From the NCBI GenBank assembly GCA_964405265.1, contig CAYONC010000007.1:1-64000 (forward strand): 64,000 nt of DNA. Direction: 5' to 3'. A program made the translations under genes and the position numbers. A model generated the notes under the pieces. That model searched no databases and had not been told where the DNA came from. It worked only from the letters and a program-made list of their open reading frames with translations. Positions 19,232 through 27,812 of this stretch are shown here, in pieces (the first letter of the stretch is position 1; each line of letters begins with the position of its first letter). This stretch comes from Eshraghiella sp964405265. GTDB lineage: Bacteria; Bacillota; Clostridia; Lachnospirales; Lachnospiraceae.

Positions 19232-19861
19232 TTATTTTTCTCCAAGTCTTGTACTTATGTAATTTTCTATAATGTCCACACAATCTTCATAGGTCATTTT
19301 TCCCGTATTAATGCAGAGGTCATAATTTTTAGGATCCTTCCATTCCCTGCCCGTGTGATACTTATAAAATTCAGAACGGTATTTATCCGTGGTAGTCACA
19401 TGCTGTTCTGCTTTTTTTCTGTCATATGAACACCTTTTCATCTCCCTCTCTATACATACATCCTCCGGAGCGCAGACAAATACGGATATGAGATTAGGAT
19501 TATCCTTAAGTACATAATCTGCTGCCCTTCCGATACATATATATGACTCATTATCCGCCAGTTCTTTAAGAACCTTTGCCTGGTAGTTAAACAGATTGTC
19601 ATTAGACGTAAAATCATTGCTGTCGGGCGGAATTAGCTCGCCCGAATATACTTTTTTAGAAATTCGGTACAACAGACTCTGCTTCATATGTTCATCAACA
19701 CGTGCAAACAGTTCTTCATTAATACCGCTGTCCTCTGATGCAAGACTTAAAAGATTCCTGTCATATACATTAATTCCGAGTCTCTGTCCGAGTATTCTGC
19801 TTATGCTTGTTGCACCGCTTCCGCACGTTCTGGTTATTGCTATTACAAATTTCTTGTCCAT
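19232..19861 (-). CDS. Cytidylate-kinase-like family protein
   Basis: The 209-residue protein starts with a P-loop-like segment (AITRTCGSGATSIS), followed by NVYDRNLL. It ends with a helical region containing a YHTGREWKDPKNYDLCINT stretch that is conserved in the Cytidylate_kin2 group. These proteins resemble CMP kinase but are not its orthologue; their substrate is generally unknown. It lies 21 bases after the CotH gene and five bases before the ABC exporter start codon, inside one operon. A nucleotide-dependent regulatory role is possible but not shown. Confidence 0.8.
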   Translation of the reverse strand: MDKKFVIAITRTCGSGATSISRILGQRLGINVYDRNLLSLASEDSGINEELFARVDEHMKQSLLYRISKKVYSGELIPPDSNDFTSNDNLFNYQAKVLKELADNESYICIGRAADYVLKDNPNLISVFVCAPEDVCIEREMKRCSYDRKKAEQHVTTTDKYRSEFYKYHTGREWKDPKNYDLCINTGKMTYEDCVDIIENYISTRLGEK

Positions 19862-19882
19862 AACAGCCGCCTCCGTTTCTGT

Positions 19883-21391
19883 TTATTTAAATCTATTATA
19901 ATAATTTAATTTTGCTTCTATATAGTCCTTAAATGACATGCTTCTTGAATTACTGTCAGGCTCTGCGCTTCTGTCAATGTCAAATCTGAATTCGTATCCT
20001 CCGGTATTGTCAAATTCTTTTTCCGGTACGGTATCACTGCCGTAATTCTCACTTGCAATATCATAGAACTGTTCAAAATGCTCCGTTGTAAGCCATCTGC
20101 TTGCTGCAACCTTCTCAAGTGCGGCATCATATTCATCCCTGTACAGTCCCAGTTCGGTTACTGTAAGATTAATCAGCGGATTCCGCTGTTTTGTTGTCAT
20201 ATCACTGATTGTATCCGAATATACCGGCACCTCTGTCATTCCGTTGCCCGACGGATTCCACTGTTTTGTCATACCGTATGCCCTGTCATTGTCATATGGT
20301 ATGATAATCATTTTACCACTGTCTGCCTTAAAATAAACATAATAATTATTATAATTATTTCTCATATCATCCGGGTCCCCGACAAAGTATGCCACGGCAA
20401 GATATTTAATAAAATAATCCATATCTATGTATTTTTCAAGTCCTCTCCTGTCAACACCGCCTGAATTAACATATTTTATCAATTCTTTAAGGCTTGAATT
20501 ATCAGACTTTTTCTTATTGGTTTTAAGGTCATAATTATAGAATTCTCCCTTTTCCTCATCTTCTTTGCCAATGGTACATTCCGTCATAAATCCTGCTCCG
20601 ACATTAGTCCATCCGCACTTATATAAATCTCCTCCGGCTTCTTCTTCAGAAAGATTTCTTTTCAGAAAAATTTTGTCCACTGGCTCATACACCTTAAACA
20701 CGCCTTCATATACACCGCCAAAGGTAAGAGTCGTAAGATTGGTTTCCGGAGCAAGTATTCCGAATTCCCTGTATGTCTTATATGCGTAATATTCCCTTAT
20801 ATATGTGTTATCTTCTGTCTGGTTCCACTTAATATCCATTTTTTCAAGTGTAGCAAAGGTTCTGTCCTTTATTTTCTCTTTGTCCGTCTTTAATACATAT
20901 TCACCTTCAGCATACACATCCGGGTCATCAAAAGTTTCCTGAAAATCAAGTTTAAGATTAATGAGATTAAATATTCCCCTTTCCTCTGAATAAAAATCAG
21001 TTCTTGACGTATTGCCCTTCATACGGACTCCCACGTCCTCCAGAAAGTATTCTGAAGTGCCTTTATCCGTAGTTACCCTGAAAGTAACGTCGCATTTTCT
21101 GTAAACCGGCGACTTAGAGCCGGCGTTGCTGTATTTTTCATAATCTGCCTGAAGCTTTGCAAGCTCTTCATCCGTTATGTCAATGTTAATCTCTATCTTG
21201 CTGTTTATATCAAAAAAATCCTTATATAACTGCTCCTCTTCACTTATCTGTGTATTATTTTCTTCCTGTCCGCTTAATGAAGATGTTTCATTCTCATTTA
21301 CGTTTTTTTCGGATATTTTTCCACATCCCGTGAACAGAAGTATTCCCGCCATACATATTCCGGCAGCCATTTCTGCAATTCTTCTACTCAT
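19883..21391 (-). CDS. CotH kinase family lipoprotein
   Basis: The 502-residue protein has a lipobox (LLFTGC, Cys at about 23), so it is probably anchored to the outer face of the membrane. The CotH fold follows from about residue 60, with DVGVRMKGNTSR, a central YAYKTYREFG segment, and the metal-binding-like IIPYDNDRAYGM. CotH proteins are atypical protein kinases; Bacillus CotH phosphorylates spore coat proteins. Its ATG overlaps the end of the cohesin-like gene by eight bases, so it is co-translated with the docking system. Surface-protein phosphorylation or cross-linking is a reasonable inference. A second, distinct CotH gene lies at 53398-55575. Confidence 0.87.
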   Translation of the reverse strand: MSRRIAEMAAGICMAGILLFTGCGKISEKNVNENETSSLSGQEENNTQISEEEQLYKDFFDINSKIEINIDITDEELAKLQADYEKYSNAGSKSPVYRKCDVTFRVTTDKGTSEYFLEDVGVRMKGNTSRTDFYSEERGIFNLINLKLDFQETFDDPDVYAEGEYVLKTDKEKIKDRTFATLEKMDIKWNQTEDNTYIREYYAYKTYREFGILAPETNLTTLTFGGVYEGVFKVYEPVDKIFLKRNLSEEEAGGDLYKCGWTNVGAGFMTECTIGKEDEEKGEFYNYDLKTNKKKSDNSSLKELIKYVNSGGVDRRGLEKYIDMDYFIKYLAVAYFVGDPDDMRNNYNNYYVYFKADSGKMIIIPYDNDRAYGMTKQWNPSGNGMTEVPVYSDTISDMTTKQRNPLINLTVTELGLYRDEYDAALEKVAASRWLTTEHFEQFYDIASENYGSDTVPEKEFDNTGGYEFRFDIDRSAEPDSNSRSMSFKDYIEAKLNYYNRFK

Positions 21392-22667
21392 CCTTTGTTC
21401 CTCCTTTGCCCTTTCTTACCAACATCAGATAACATACACCAAAACCTGCAGAAATTGATATGGCAGCCGTCAGAGCAATAATCCATGCCGGTATTCCTTC
21501 AGACGTTACGTGAACATCCGTACATTCCGTTTCAGGCTCTGTCCGGTTCTCTGTCGTCTCCGTCTCCGTTTCCGTTTCCGTCGTCTCCACGGTTTCTTTC
21601 CGTTCGACGCCTTCTATTTTAGGGATTTCGCCGTTATATTCCGGCATTACGACGATGTTTATGTTATATTCCTTAACCGTTCCGTCTTCCGCCGTGCATT
21701 TCAGAACGGTTCTGTTGGTACCTTCTTCAAGTGATGAAATGATTCCCTGTTTCACTCCGCGTGCTTTCGCGTCTGCCGGGGTTCCTCCTATACTGAACTG
21801 CCGTCCTGCATATTCGTACGGTACATATATTACATATTCCGTTACATCAGATGAAAATGCCGGTGATACGCTCCCGGTATCGGTATAAATGGTAAGTATG
21901 TCTGCATTATCTGAAGGTACATAAGCCGGATCCTGTTTTCTTACTGCCGTTATTGTATATGTTCTTGTACTTCCGTTCTCAGCTTTTACCGTTATTGATA
22001 CAGTATTACTGCCTACCGCAAGGCTGTTGCCCGATATTGACACGGAGGCTCTTCCATCCGATGCTGCCGCATTTATTTTAAGACTGCTTATATCGTAATC
22101 TGCCTCGCCTATACTGTATGACATTGTATCGGAATTAAATGCCGGCGACAGATTAAATCCTTCCACATTCAATGACGCAAGACTATTGTTCCCTGACAGT
22201 GGCTGCGCCGTCTTAACCGAATATGTAACCGTTCCCTTATCCACTGACTCCGAGCTTTTGGCAAGCACCGTATCTTTAAGTGATATGCTGACTGCCGTCC
22301 CTGCAGGAAGTGATTTATTAACCGTAAAGACGGCCGTCGCGACCGTTACCGCCGACTTAACCGGATTGGACATATTTTCATCATATGCCATGAATATATT
22401 GCCGTTAGTCTCCGCTTTCCAGCCCGTCATATTAACTGTAATTCCGTTTAAGGTTACCTGACTCCCGTCATATGATAAGGTTCCTTCTATTGCATTAGCT
22501 CCGCTTTCCGATATTGTAATCTGAATACTGATTACATCTCCTGCTCTTACCGTACCGGGTCCCGTTAAGCTGACTCCCGACGCTGCCGCTTTAAGTTGTG
22601 CAGGCGCCGACATCAATACGATACATAACATTACAGCCATTATTCCGGAAATTTTCTTCATCATCAT
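21384..22667 (-). CDS. Membrane-anchored cohesin-like protein with cadherin-like domains
   Basis: The 427-residue protein has a signal peptide (about 1-28), then a cohesin-like beta sandwich (about 31-150) opening with VSLTGPGTVRAGDVISIQ. Two cadherin-like beta-sandwich domains (about 160-245 and 255-345) follow, each with a SPAF segment. A Thr/Glu-rich stalk and one C-terminal membrane helix followed by RKGKGG complete it. Cohesins bind dockerins. The gene directly upstream, 15 bases away, encodes a protease with a C-terminal type I dockerin, so this protein may be its cell-surface receptor. Three ATG codons in a row follow GGAGG; the third has the best spacing. The cohesin call rests on fold-like sequence features and needs a profile search. 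Confidence 0.75.
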   Translation of the reverse strand: MMMKKISGIMAVMLCIVLMSAPAQLKAAASGVSLTGPGTVRAGDVISIQITISESGANAIEGTLSYDGSQVTLNGITVNMTGWKAETNGNIFMAYDENMSNPVKSAVTVATAVFTVNKSLPAGTAVSISLKDTVLAKSSESVDKGTVTYSVKTAQPLSGNNSLASLNVEGFNLSPAFNSDTMSYSIGEADYDISSLKINAAASDGRASVSISGNSLAVGSNTVSITVKAENGSTRTYTITAVRKQDPAYVPSDNADILTIYTDTGSVSPAFSSDVTEYVIYVPYEYAGRQFSIGGTPADAKARGVKQGIISSLEEGTNRTVLKCTAEDGTVKEYNINIVVMPEYNGEIPKIEGVERKETVETTETETETETTENRTEPETECTDVHVTSEGIPAWIIALTAAISISAGFGVCYLMLVRKGKGGTKDE

Positions 22668-22682
22668 GTTCCTCCGTCCCGT

Positions 22683-25600
22683 TTATTTTACCGCCACACC
22701 ATTTATACCGTTCTTTTTTAGAATATATCCTTTTATGCTCATGAAATCAGCAACATTGACTTTTCCGTCTCCGTTTACGTCTGCTGCTTTTAATGCATTA
22801 TCCTTCAGCCCGGATTTTTTTAGTATATGTGATTTCACGGACATCATATCTGCAACGTTGATTTTTCCGTCTCCGTTGGTGTCACCTGTTACTATGATTG
22901 TATAACGCCTTATTATTTTTCCGTCGTATTCAATTACAACCGTCATTCCCGTTGCAGCTGCAGTTTTTCCACTCTGTTTTACCGTTCCGGCATACACTGC
23001 CGTATATTCTTTGCAATCCATTACATTAAGCAGCTCCGACACAGTTGTTCCGATAGTTACACGACTTACAACATTAGAGGTATTATTTACACTTACGACA
23101 TCTGAAGTGATATATTCCGGAATCTTTATGTTCTCTTTACCATCATCCTTGTCTTCATCAGTACCTGTATCATTATCCGGATCAGGTATGGTCACGGTCA
23201 CGACATTGGTTGAGCCGGTAACCGTTCCGTTATAAGCTCCGCTTACCACGCAGTAGTACCGTGCCGTTCCGTATTCCGAAGTATCCGGTGAATACGTTCT
23301 CTTATCTGCTCCGCTTACTGCCGTTCCCGCAGTTTTGTCCGAATCGGTTTTATACCATTGGAAGGTGTAATCAAAGTTTTCCAGTTCGTCCGTTATTTTT
23401 GCCTCAAGGGTAACGTTCTCCCCCTTACCGCACTGAACGTCCTGAATGTTCTGCAATGTGATTCCGTTCATTATTCCGCCTATTTTTACTCTCGGTGACT
23501 GTGCATATGTAAATATATTATACATTGCATTTTTTGCCTGAATGGTAACATAATGTTCCGATGCGGCATCATATCCTCTTATGACGGTGCCTGTATCTCC
23601 TGATACTTTTACGGCAGACATAACGTTATCCGTCAGACTGTCATATCCATACAGTACATATTCGGACACAGTCATGTCAGACTCATATGAATCCCATTTA
23701 ACATATATGTATCCTCCGCTGACATACCATTTTATGTTACTCACCGGTTTATACTTAACATAAACAACTGATAATGCAGAGTCACTGTATTTCCTTACGC
23801 CATCTTCCGTAACATACGCCTTCACATAAAATATGGCACTGCTTCCCTGCTTTACTGATGATATATCTGCCGTATATTCCAGTGTATCTGCGGATACATC
23901 CGCAATTTTTTCATCTTTAATATGGCTGCCCGTAGAATTGACATAGCTTCTGTATATGGTATAACCCGTTGCTTTCCCGCCTGCCTGCCAGCTTAATGAG
24001 GATACGTTCATGGTATCGCCTCCCGCCTTAAAAGAGACCGGTGAGGATACATTTTTAACTGCCTCAGACACAACGCCCGCTACTGACAGCTCCACGGGAT
24101 AACCTTCACGCTCTGCATAAGTCTTAATCATATAGTAATATTTTGTATTGTATTTAACGCTGTTATCCGTATATTCCAATGCATCCTTTACATCTGCCAC
24201 TTCACTGTATGTGATTTTATCCGATGAACGGTATATTTTATACCCGCTTATTCCCGGTACGGCATTCCACTCAATGGTTATACCCGAATCATCATATGTA
24301 ACATTTCTTATTGAAGCGGTTTCCAGTTCAAGTCTTCCCTTTTTAGCCGGAGAGTCGTATGAATTTCCTTCTGCATCATATGACCTGACCTTATAATAAT
24401 AATCCTTGTTAATATCTGCGGTCATGTCCGTATATGAGCTGTCCGTTCCGGTATATAATATGGCATATTCACCGTTTTCCGAATCTGCACGGAGCAATTT
24501 ACAGTAAGTTACTGACGTGCCCCTCTGCCATCTTACGTTAAGTCCGGTATTATCGCTGTTGCTTATTGAAATAATGCTTGCATTAACGGCATCATCACTG
24601 TGATCCGATGCAAATGCCTTTATGCATAAATCAGCCTGTACATTCTGTCCGCTTATTTCATATATGTCATATACACCGTTTTCATTAATCACATAGCTGT
24701 GATTATCACCATTCGTATTGACTGCATATGCATATCCGCCGCCCATGTTGTATGATCCGTTTACGGCAGAGGTGACTGCAGTTGACCTGTCGAATTTAAT
24801 TACAACAGAAAAAGTATCTCCCGGATACACGGTAACTGCCTGTGGCAGCTTTATCGTATAATATCCGGCATACAGCGTACTTCCTTTCACCGCTTCCGTT
24901 AAAAGCGGCGTTCCGCTTTCGGGGCTGTCTTCCTCAGGATTACGGTACAGTGTTATTGAATAATCCCTATCCGCATCCTCTACCGCAAAAGCAACCGCAA
25001 GTATGTCCTGACTGCCTTCTCCTGACACGTTATATACGTTAGCATATGCCGAAGCATTATATGTTACTGAATATCCAAAAAGGTCTGCTCCGTCATGCTG
25101 ATAGTTATAATCATATTCCGACTTTGGAGTAATCTCATATACACATGCCGTCGCATTAAGAATTGTTTTATCCTCATATGATATCCACATATATCCGTTA
25201 TCACCATAGTATGTTCCCCAGCTGTTCTTAATCAGCCATGCTCCGTCATTTTCCGGAGTATATGTTCCGTCTATCGTAAAGTTTTCCCTGCTTACCGTAT
25301 CATCCCATCCCACAATGGCTACTGCATGATTGGTATAAGTCTCCTTGTATGTATAATGATAATATTCCGGATATCCCGGAGCTGAAACGGAATACTCATC
25401 ATTGGCATTATAATATGTTGACACAGCCCCGTTTTCCATAACGGCTTTCTTGACATGCTCCATATCCGACATATTGATAAAATACTGTCCCGTGAGTATA
25501 TATTTTACCTTGGAGCTGTCATATGATACCACGGTCTCACCCGTATAGTCATACGGCACATCCGATTCATCCATAATTCCCGCCCATTTGCTTAACGTCT

Positions 25601-26108
25601 TGAATACATAGCTGTCATTTCCTCCGGTAATCATTGAGTCATACATGCCTGACGTATATGTATAATCCTCTGATGCCGTACCGGCTGTGTCCGTATAAGA
25701 CCGGTCTTCAAATGTAAGTGACGCCAGTGCATATTCAGAAAGGTCCACATCTTCGGCATTATCTGCATATCCGTGTGTAAGAAGATATGATTCCATGGAT
25801 GCCGTTGCTGCAAACGCCCAGCAGGTCCCAAGGCTTCCCTGTCTCTTCACTGACGTAACATATCCTTTTTCTACCGAACTGTATGATTCAGGTATCTGCG
25901 ATGATGTATATAATCCTCTTTCATTATCCTTATTACCGTCTGCAGACGGTGCCCTGTATCCAATGTCTATATATCCCATACCGCGTTCATTGTCCGTCTC
26001 CGGTACGGCATATCCGTATATGTCTGCGGAAGCACCACACATCTGTCCCAGAACCGCGGCTGATGTTACTGCTGCCGTCAGACATTTCAGAAGCTTATTA
26101 ACCATCAT
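22683..26108 (-). CDS. Secreted papain-like (C1A) cysteine protease with C-terminal dockerin
   Basis: The 1141-residue precursor has a signal peptide (about 1-28). The C1A peptidase domain spans about 75-310, with oxyanion Q90 and nucleophile C96 in RQGSLGTCWAF, H261 in NHAVAIVGW, and N295 in IKNSWGTYYG. A lectin-like beta domain follows (about 330-505), as in other clostridial C1 proteases, then several fibronectin-III-like domains (to about 890) and an Ig-like segment. The last 65 residues form a type I dockerin with two calcium loops (DTNGDGKINVADMM and DVNGDGKVNVADFM), each followed by a helix. It is the first gene of the operon with the cohesin-like anchor. It probably degrades host, dietary or neighbouring-cell protein on the cell surface. 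Confidence 0.92.
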   Translation of the reverse strand: MMVNKLLKCLTAAVTSAAVLGQMCGASADIYGYAVPETDNERGMGYIDIGYRAPSADGNKDNERGLYTSSQIPESYSSVEKGYVTSVKRQGSLGTCWAFAATASMESYLLTHGYADNAEDVDLSEYALASLTFEDRSYTDTAGTASEDYTYTSGMYDSMITGGNDSYVFKTLSKWAGIMDESDVPYDYTGETVVSYDSSKVKYILTGQYFINMSDMEHVKKAVMENGAVSTYYNANDEYSVSAPGYPEYYHYTYKETYTNHAVAIVGWDDTVSRENFTIDGTYTPENDGAWLIKNSWGTYYGDNGYMWISYEDKTILNATACVYEITPKSEYDYNYQHDGADLFGYSVTYNASAYANVYNVSGEGSQDILAVAFAVEDADRDYSITLYRNPEEDSPESGTPLLTEAVKGSTLYAGYYTIKLPQAVTVYPGDTFSVVIKFDRSTAVTSAVNGSYNMGGGYAYAVNTNGDNHSYVINENGVYDIYEISGQNVQADLCIKAFASDHSDDAVNASIISISNSDNTGLNVRWQRGTSVTYCKLLRADSENGEYAILYTGTDSSYTDMTADINKDYYYKVRSYDAEGNSYDSPAKKGRLELETASIRNVTYDDSGITIEWNAVPGISGYKIYRSSDKITYSEVADVKDALEYTDNSVKYNTKYYYMIKTYAEREGYPVELSVAGVVSEAVKNVSSPVSFKAGGDTMNVSSLSWQAGGKATGYTIYRSYVNSTGSHIKDEKIADVSADTLEYTADISSVKQGSSAIFYVKAYVTEDGVRKYSDSALSVVYVKYKPVSNIKWYVSGGYIYVKWDSYESDMTVSEYVLYGYDSLTDNVMSAVKVSGDTGTVIRGYDAASEHYVTIQAKNAMYNIFTYAQSPRVKIGGIMNGITLQNIQDVQCGKGENVTLEAKITDELENFDYTFQWYKTDSDKTAGTAVSGADKRTYSPDTSEYGTARYYCVVSGAYNGTVTGSTNVVTVTIPDPDNDTGTDEDKDDGKENIKIPEYITSDVVSVNNTSNVVSRVTIGTTVSELLNVMDCKEYTAVYAGTVKQSGKTAAATGMTVVIEYDGKIIRRYTIIVTGDTNGDGKINVADMMSVKSHILKKSGLKDNALKAADVNGDGKVNVADFMSIKGYILKKNGINGVAVK

Positions 26109-26157
26109 GCTTTCACCTTCTTTCTTAAAAACATGATACCATTAATACGTCTGTAAT

Positions 26158-26395
26158 TCAACTTTTTATCTGTTTTCCGCTATGGTCAATTTCATAATTT
26201 CCGGTATAAATCAGTTCGGACACCGGAACTATTTCGTACCCTCTTTCTTTCAATCCTGTTATGATGTCATCAAGTGCATATTTGGTATATTTCGCACCGT
26301 TATGCATTAATATTATTGCACCGTTTTCAAGATTTTTATGATTAAGAACGGTTCTTACAATGCTGTCTGCTCCGTAGTCTTTCCAGTCAAGGCTG
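26158..26395 (-). pseudogene. C-terminal fragment of a split polysaccharide deacetylase
   Basis: This open frame has no start codon of its own. It begins at the element junction with SLDWKDYG and continues through ILMHN, the last NodB motif, to a stop at 26158. It matches in frame the N-terminal part at 29533-30062. Joined at the GA core, the two pieces form a gene of exactly 256 codons. It lies 49 bases downstream of the protease start codon region and on the same strand. In the present DNA configuration it is not translatable on its own. Confidence 0.88.
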
Positions 26396-26419
26396 TCACC
26401 GCCTGATACAGAAGTAAAG
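26384..26419. other. Left hybrid attachment site of the 3.1-kb element
   Basis: The core is TC at 26396-26397. The host half-site has CAGT at 26384-26387 and the element half-site has AAGTAAAG at 26412-26419. The 8- and 14-base offsets mirror those at the right end. Confidence 0.75.
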
Positions 26420-26423
26420 TGTA

Positions 26424-27326
26424 TTATTCAATATCTAATAATTCCAATTCTGCATATAAAACAGCATGGTCAGGGATATAATTTTTGTTGCCTTTATAAT
26501 CTTTCGCGCATAAACTGTCATATCCGTTTTGTGGATTAACAAAATCCCATAAGTAGTCACAGTTATTAATCTTAAATCCATTAGAAAAAATATGATCTTC
26601 TTTTGTAAAAAATGTTTTACCATTTTTTCTGTCAATAGTTACAATGGAGAACTTATTACCATACTTGCCGCCTCTGTCAGGGGTACCAAGGGAGAAATTC
26701 AAATCATCTTCAACTTCTCTCCATATCATTTGATAATTGTAATACTGACGTGCACCATGTAAATACACATGCCGCTTGTCGTATTCATTAAAGATAATTC
26801 CATTATTAAAATCACCCGCAACTATCACTCGTCCGTTTAGCGCAGATAAATAATTATAAAGTATATTAAATTGTCTTTTACGATATTTAAAATCTTCATC
26901 AGGATCATTAAAATCTGTCAATACTTTTATTCGTGTACCAATAATTGTCAGTGGAGTATTGGCATATGTTACCGTAACAGCGAGAAAATCCGGGGACTCA
27001 TTGCAACTTTCCTTTTCATTGTATATTTGTTTTTTTATATATACATCATCTCGACGTTTAATATTAAACGTATTTTTTTTAAGTGCTATCAAAATACCAT
27101 TTTCATATGAAGTATATGTCATAAACCAAACATAACCAGCCGTCTTTAGTTGATTTTGACAATAATCCCAGCCCTTTGCGATAACAAACTCATTTAATAT
27201 GATTACATCATAATAGCTTTTATTTGTAACTTTATCTATTATCCAACTATGTATCTCATAATCATTGTCCCAGCCAACTGATGCTGCAGCACGAATGTTC
27301 CATTCTAATACATTTAACTTTTCCAT
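26424..27326 (-). CDS. Endonuclease/exonuclease/phosphatase (EEP) fold protein, element cargo
   Basis: The start is at 27326 with GGAAGG eight bases upstream, giving 300 residues and no signal peptide. The EEP catalytic set appears intact: N10 in EWNIR, E46 in ILNEF, D172 and N174 in VAGDFNNG, D244/H245 in KEDHIF, and D286/H287 in PDHAVL. Members cleave nucleic-acid or phospho-monoester/diester bonds with metal; the substrate here is unknown. It is the only cargo apart from the addiction-type locus, ends 26 bases from the left attachment site, and is separated from the recombinase by a terminator. Candidate roles are defence, interbacterial nuclease activity, or help with element maintenance. 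Confidence 0.8.
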   Translation of the reverse strand: MEKLNVLEWNIRAAASVGWDNDYEIHSWIIDKVTNKSYYDVIILNEFVIAKGWDYCQNQLKTAGYVWFMTYTSYENGILIALKKNTFNIKRRDDVYIKKQIYNEKESCNESPDFLAVTVTYANTPLTIIGTRIKVLTDFNDPDEDFKYRKRQFNILYNYLSALNGRVIVAGDFNNGIIFNEYDKRHVYLHGARQYYNYQMIWREVEDDLNFSLGTPDRGGKYGNKFSIVTIDRKNGKTFFTKEDHIFSNGFKINNCDYLWDFVNPQNGYDSLCAKDYKGNKNYIPDHAVLYAELELLDIE

Positions 27327-27421
27327 AACAAATCCCTTCCTGTTGTTTAATAATAACTTCTTTGTCATAAGATTTGTGAATAGGTTTTAAGGAACTCTGC
27401 CACCTCCTAAATTAGCTAAAA

Positions 27422-27448
27422 AAGCCCTCTGCAAATAACAGAGAGCTT
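27422..27448 (-). terminator. Terminator upstream of the EEP gene
   Basis: An imperfect stem (AAGC.CTCTG with CAGAG.GCTT) is followed on the minus strand by six T. It would stop transcripts entering from the antisense or recombinase side before the EEP gene. Confidence 0.6.
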
Positions 27449-27484
27449 GAAACACTTTACATTTAAGCAAAGTTCCGTTCGAAC

Positions 27485-27513
27485 TTGTGTTCTGCATTGT
27501 TTTGTGGTATAAT
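27485..27513 (+). promoter_or_regulatory. Promoter of the Fst-like toxin mRNA
   Basis: TTGTGT (27485-27490) and TATAAT (27508-27513) are separated by 17 bases. The predicted start near 27520 gives an mRNA of about 210 nt to the shared terminator. Confidence 0.65.
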
Positions 27514-27562
27514 AATTCTATCAGCTTTATAGCTGCTGGCAATCGTGTTACAGGGTGGTTGA

Positions 27563-27587
27563 CCTCCATTTTTACATAGAATGGAGG
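27563..27587 (+). promoter_or_regulatory. 5' stem-loop sequestering the toxin ribosome site
   Basis: CCTCCAT (27563-27569) is fully complementary to ATGGAGG (27581-27587), which contains the Shine-Dalgarno sequence of the toxin. Such an upstream helix delays toxin translation in Fst-type systems. Confidence 0.6.
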
Positions 27588-27595
27588 TGATGCTC

Positions 27596-27685
27596 ATGAA
27601 GAATAAATTCGATTTTAAAGACTTAATGTCTTTCGGAATGTTCCTCTTAGCACTACTGACATTCATTTATTTGATTTGTCACTAA
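27596..27685 (+). CDS. Fst-like type I toxin peptide (29 aa)
   Basis: The ATG at 27596 has GGAGG eight bases upstream and encodes a 29-residue peptide: a charged start (MKNKFDFK), DLMSFG, then a hydrophobic helix (FLLALLTFIYLI) and a short polar end. The size, the KDLMS segment before a single membrane helix, and the locus structure (5' stem over the ribosome site, paired direct repeats, convergent antisense RNA, bidirectional terminator) match the par/Fst family of type I toxins, which damage the membrane when the antisense RNA is lost. It probably stabilises the element after excision. Two earlier in-frame ATG codons overlap the ribosome site and are unlikely starts. It is too short for routine gene calling. 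Confidence 0.72.
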   Translation: MKNKFDFKDLMSFGMFLLALLTFIYLICH

Positions 27686-27691
27686 AGTAAT

Positions 27692-27732
27692 AAAGACCTT
27701 CCCTGTACTTTGACCAGATAGGGAAGGTCTTC
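27692..27732. terminator. Bidirectional terminator between toxin and antitoxin RNAs
   Basis: The perfect stem AAGACCTTCCC/GGGAAGGTCTT (27693-27703 with 27721-27731, extended by an inner T-A pair) is flanked by T-rich sequence on both strands. It ends both convergent RNAs. Confidence 0.75.
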
Positions 27733-27775
27733 CTTAACATCTGAGGTCAACCACTCTGTGGCGATTGCCTTTACT
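27692..27775 (-). ncRNA. Predicted antisense antitoxin RNA
   Basis: A minus-strand promoter is visible: TTGTAA (27809-27804), a 16-base spacer, and TGC-TATACT (27787-27782). Transcription from about 27775 to the shared terminator gives an RNA of about 80 nt. It overlaps the toxin mRNA at the terminator and carries the two direct-repeat copies that can pair with the toxin leader. Size and layout match RNA II of par. Confidence 0.6.
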
Positions 27776-27812
27776 AATTATAGTATAGCACATAATTTGA
27801 TAATTACAACAA

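Larger units (their letters stand above)
27538..27769. repeat. Direct repeats shared by toxin mRNA and antitoxin RNA 5' ends
   Basis: GGCAATCG and GTGGTTGACCTC occur in the toxin leader (27538-27545 and 27555-27566, plus strand). They occur again near the 5' end of the antisense RNA (27769-27762 and 27754-27743, minus strand). Because the two RNAs are convergent, these copies provide complementary pairing sites, as DRa and DRb do in the pAD1 par locus. Confidence 0.75.

Noticed and set aside
27387..27666. Minus-strand frames of 60-67 codons beside the toxin locus
   Set aside because: They are shadows of the toxin mRNA region and its promoter; the par/Fst-like structure explains the sequence better.
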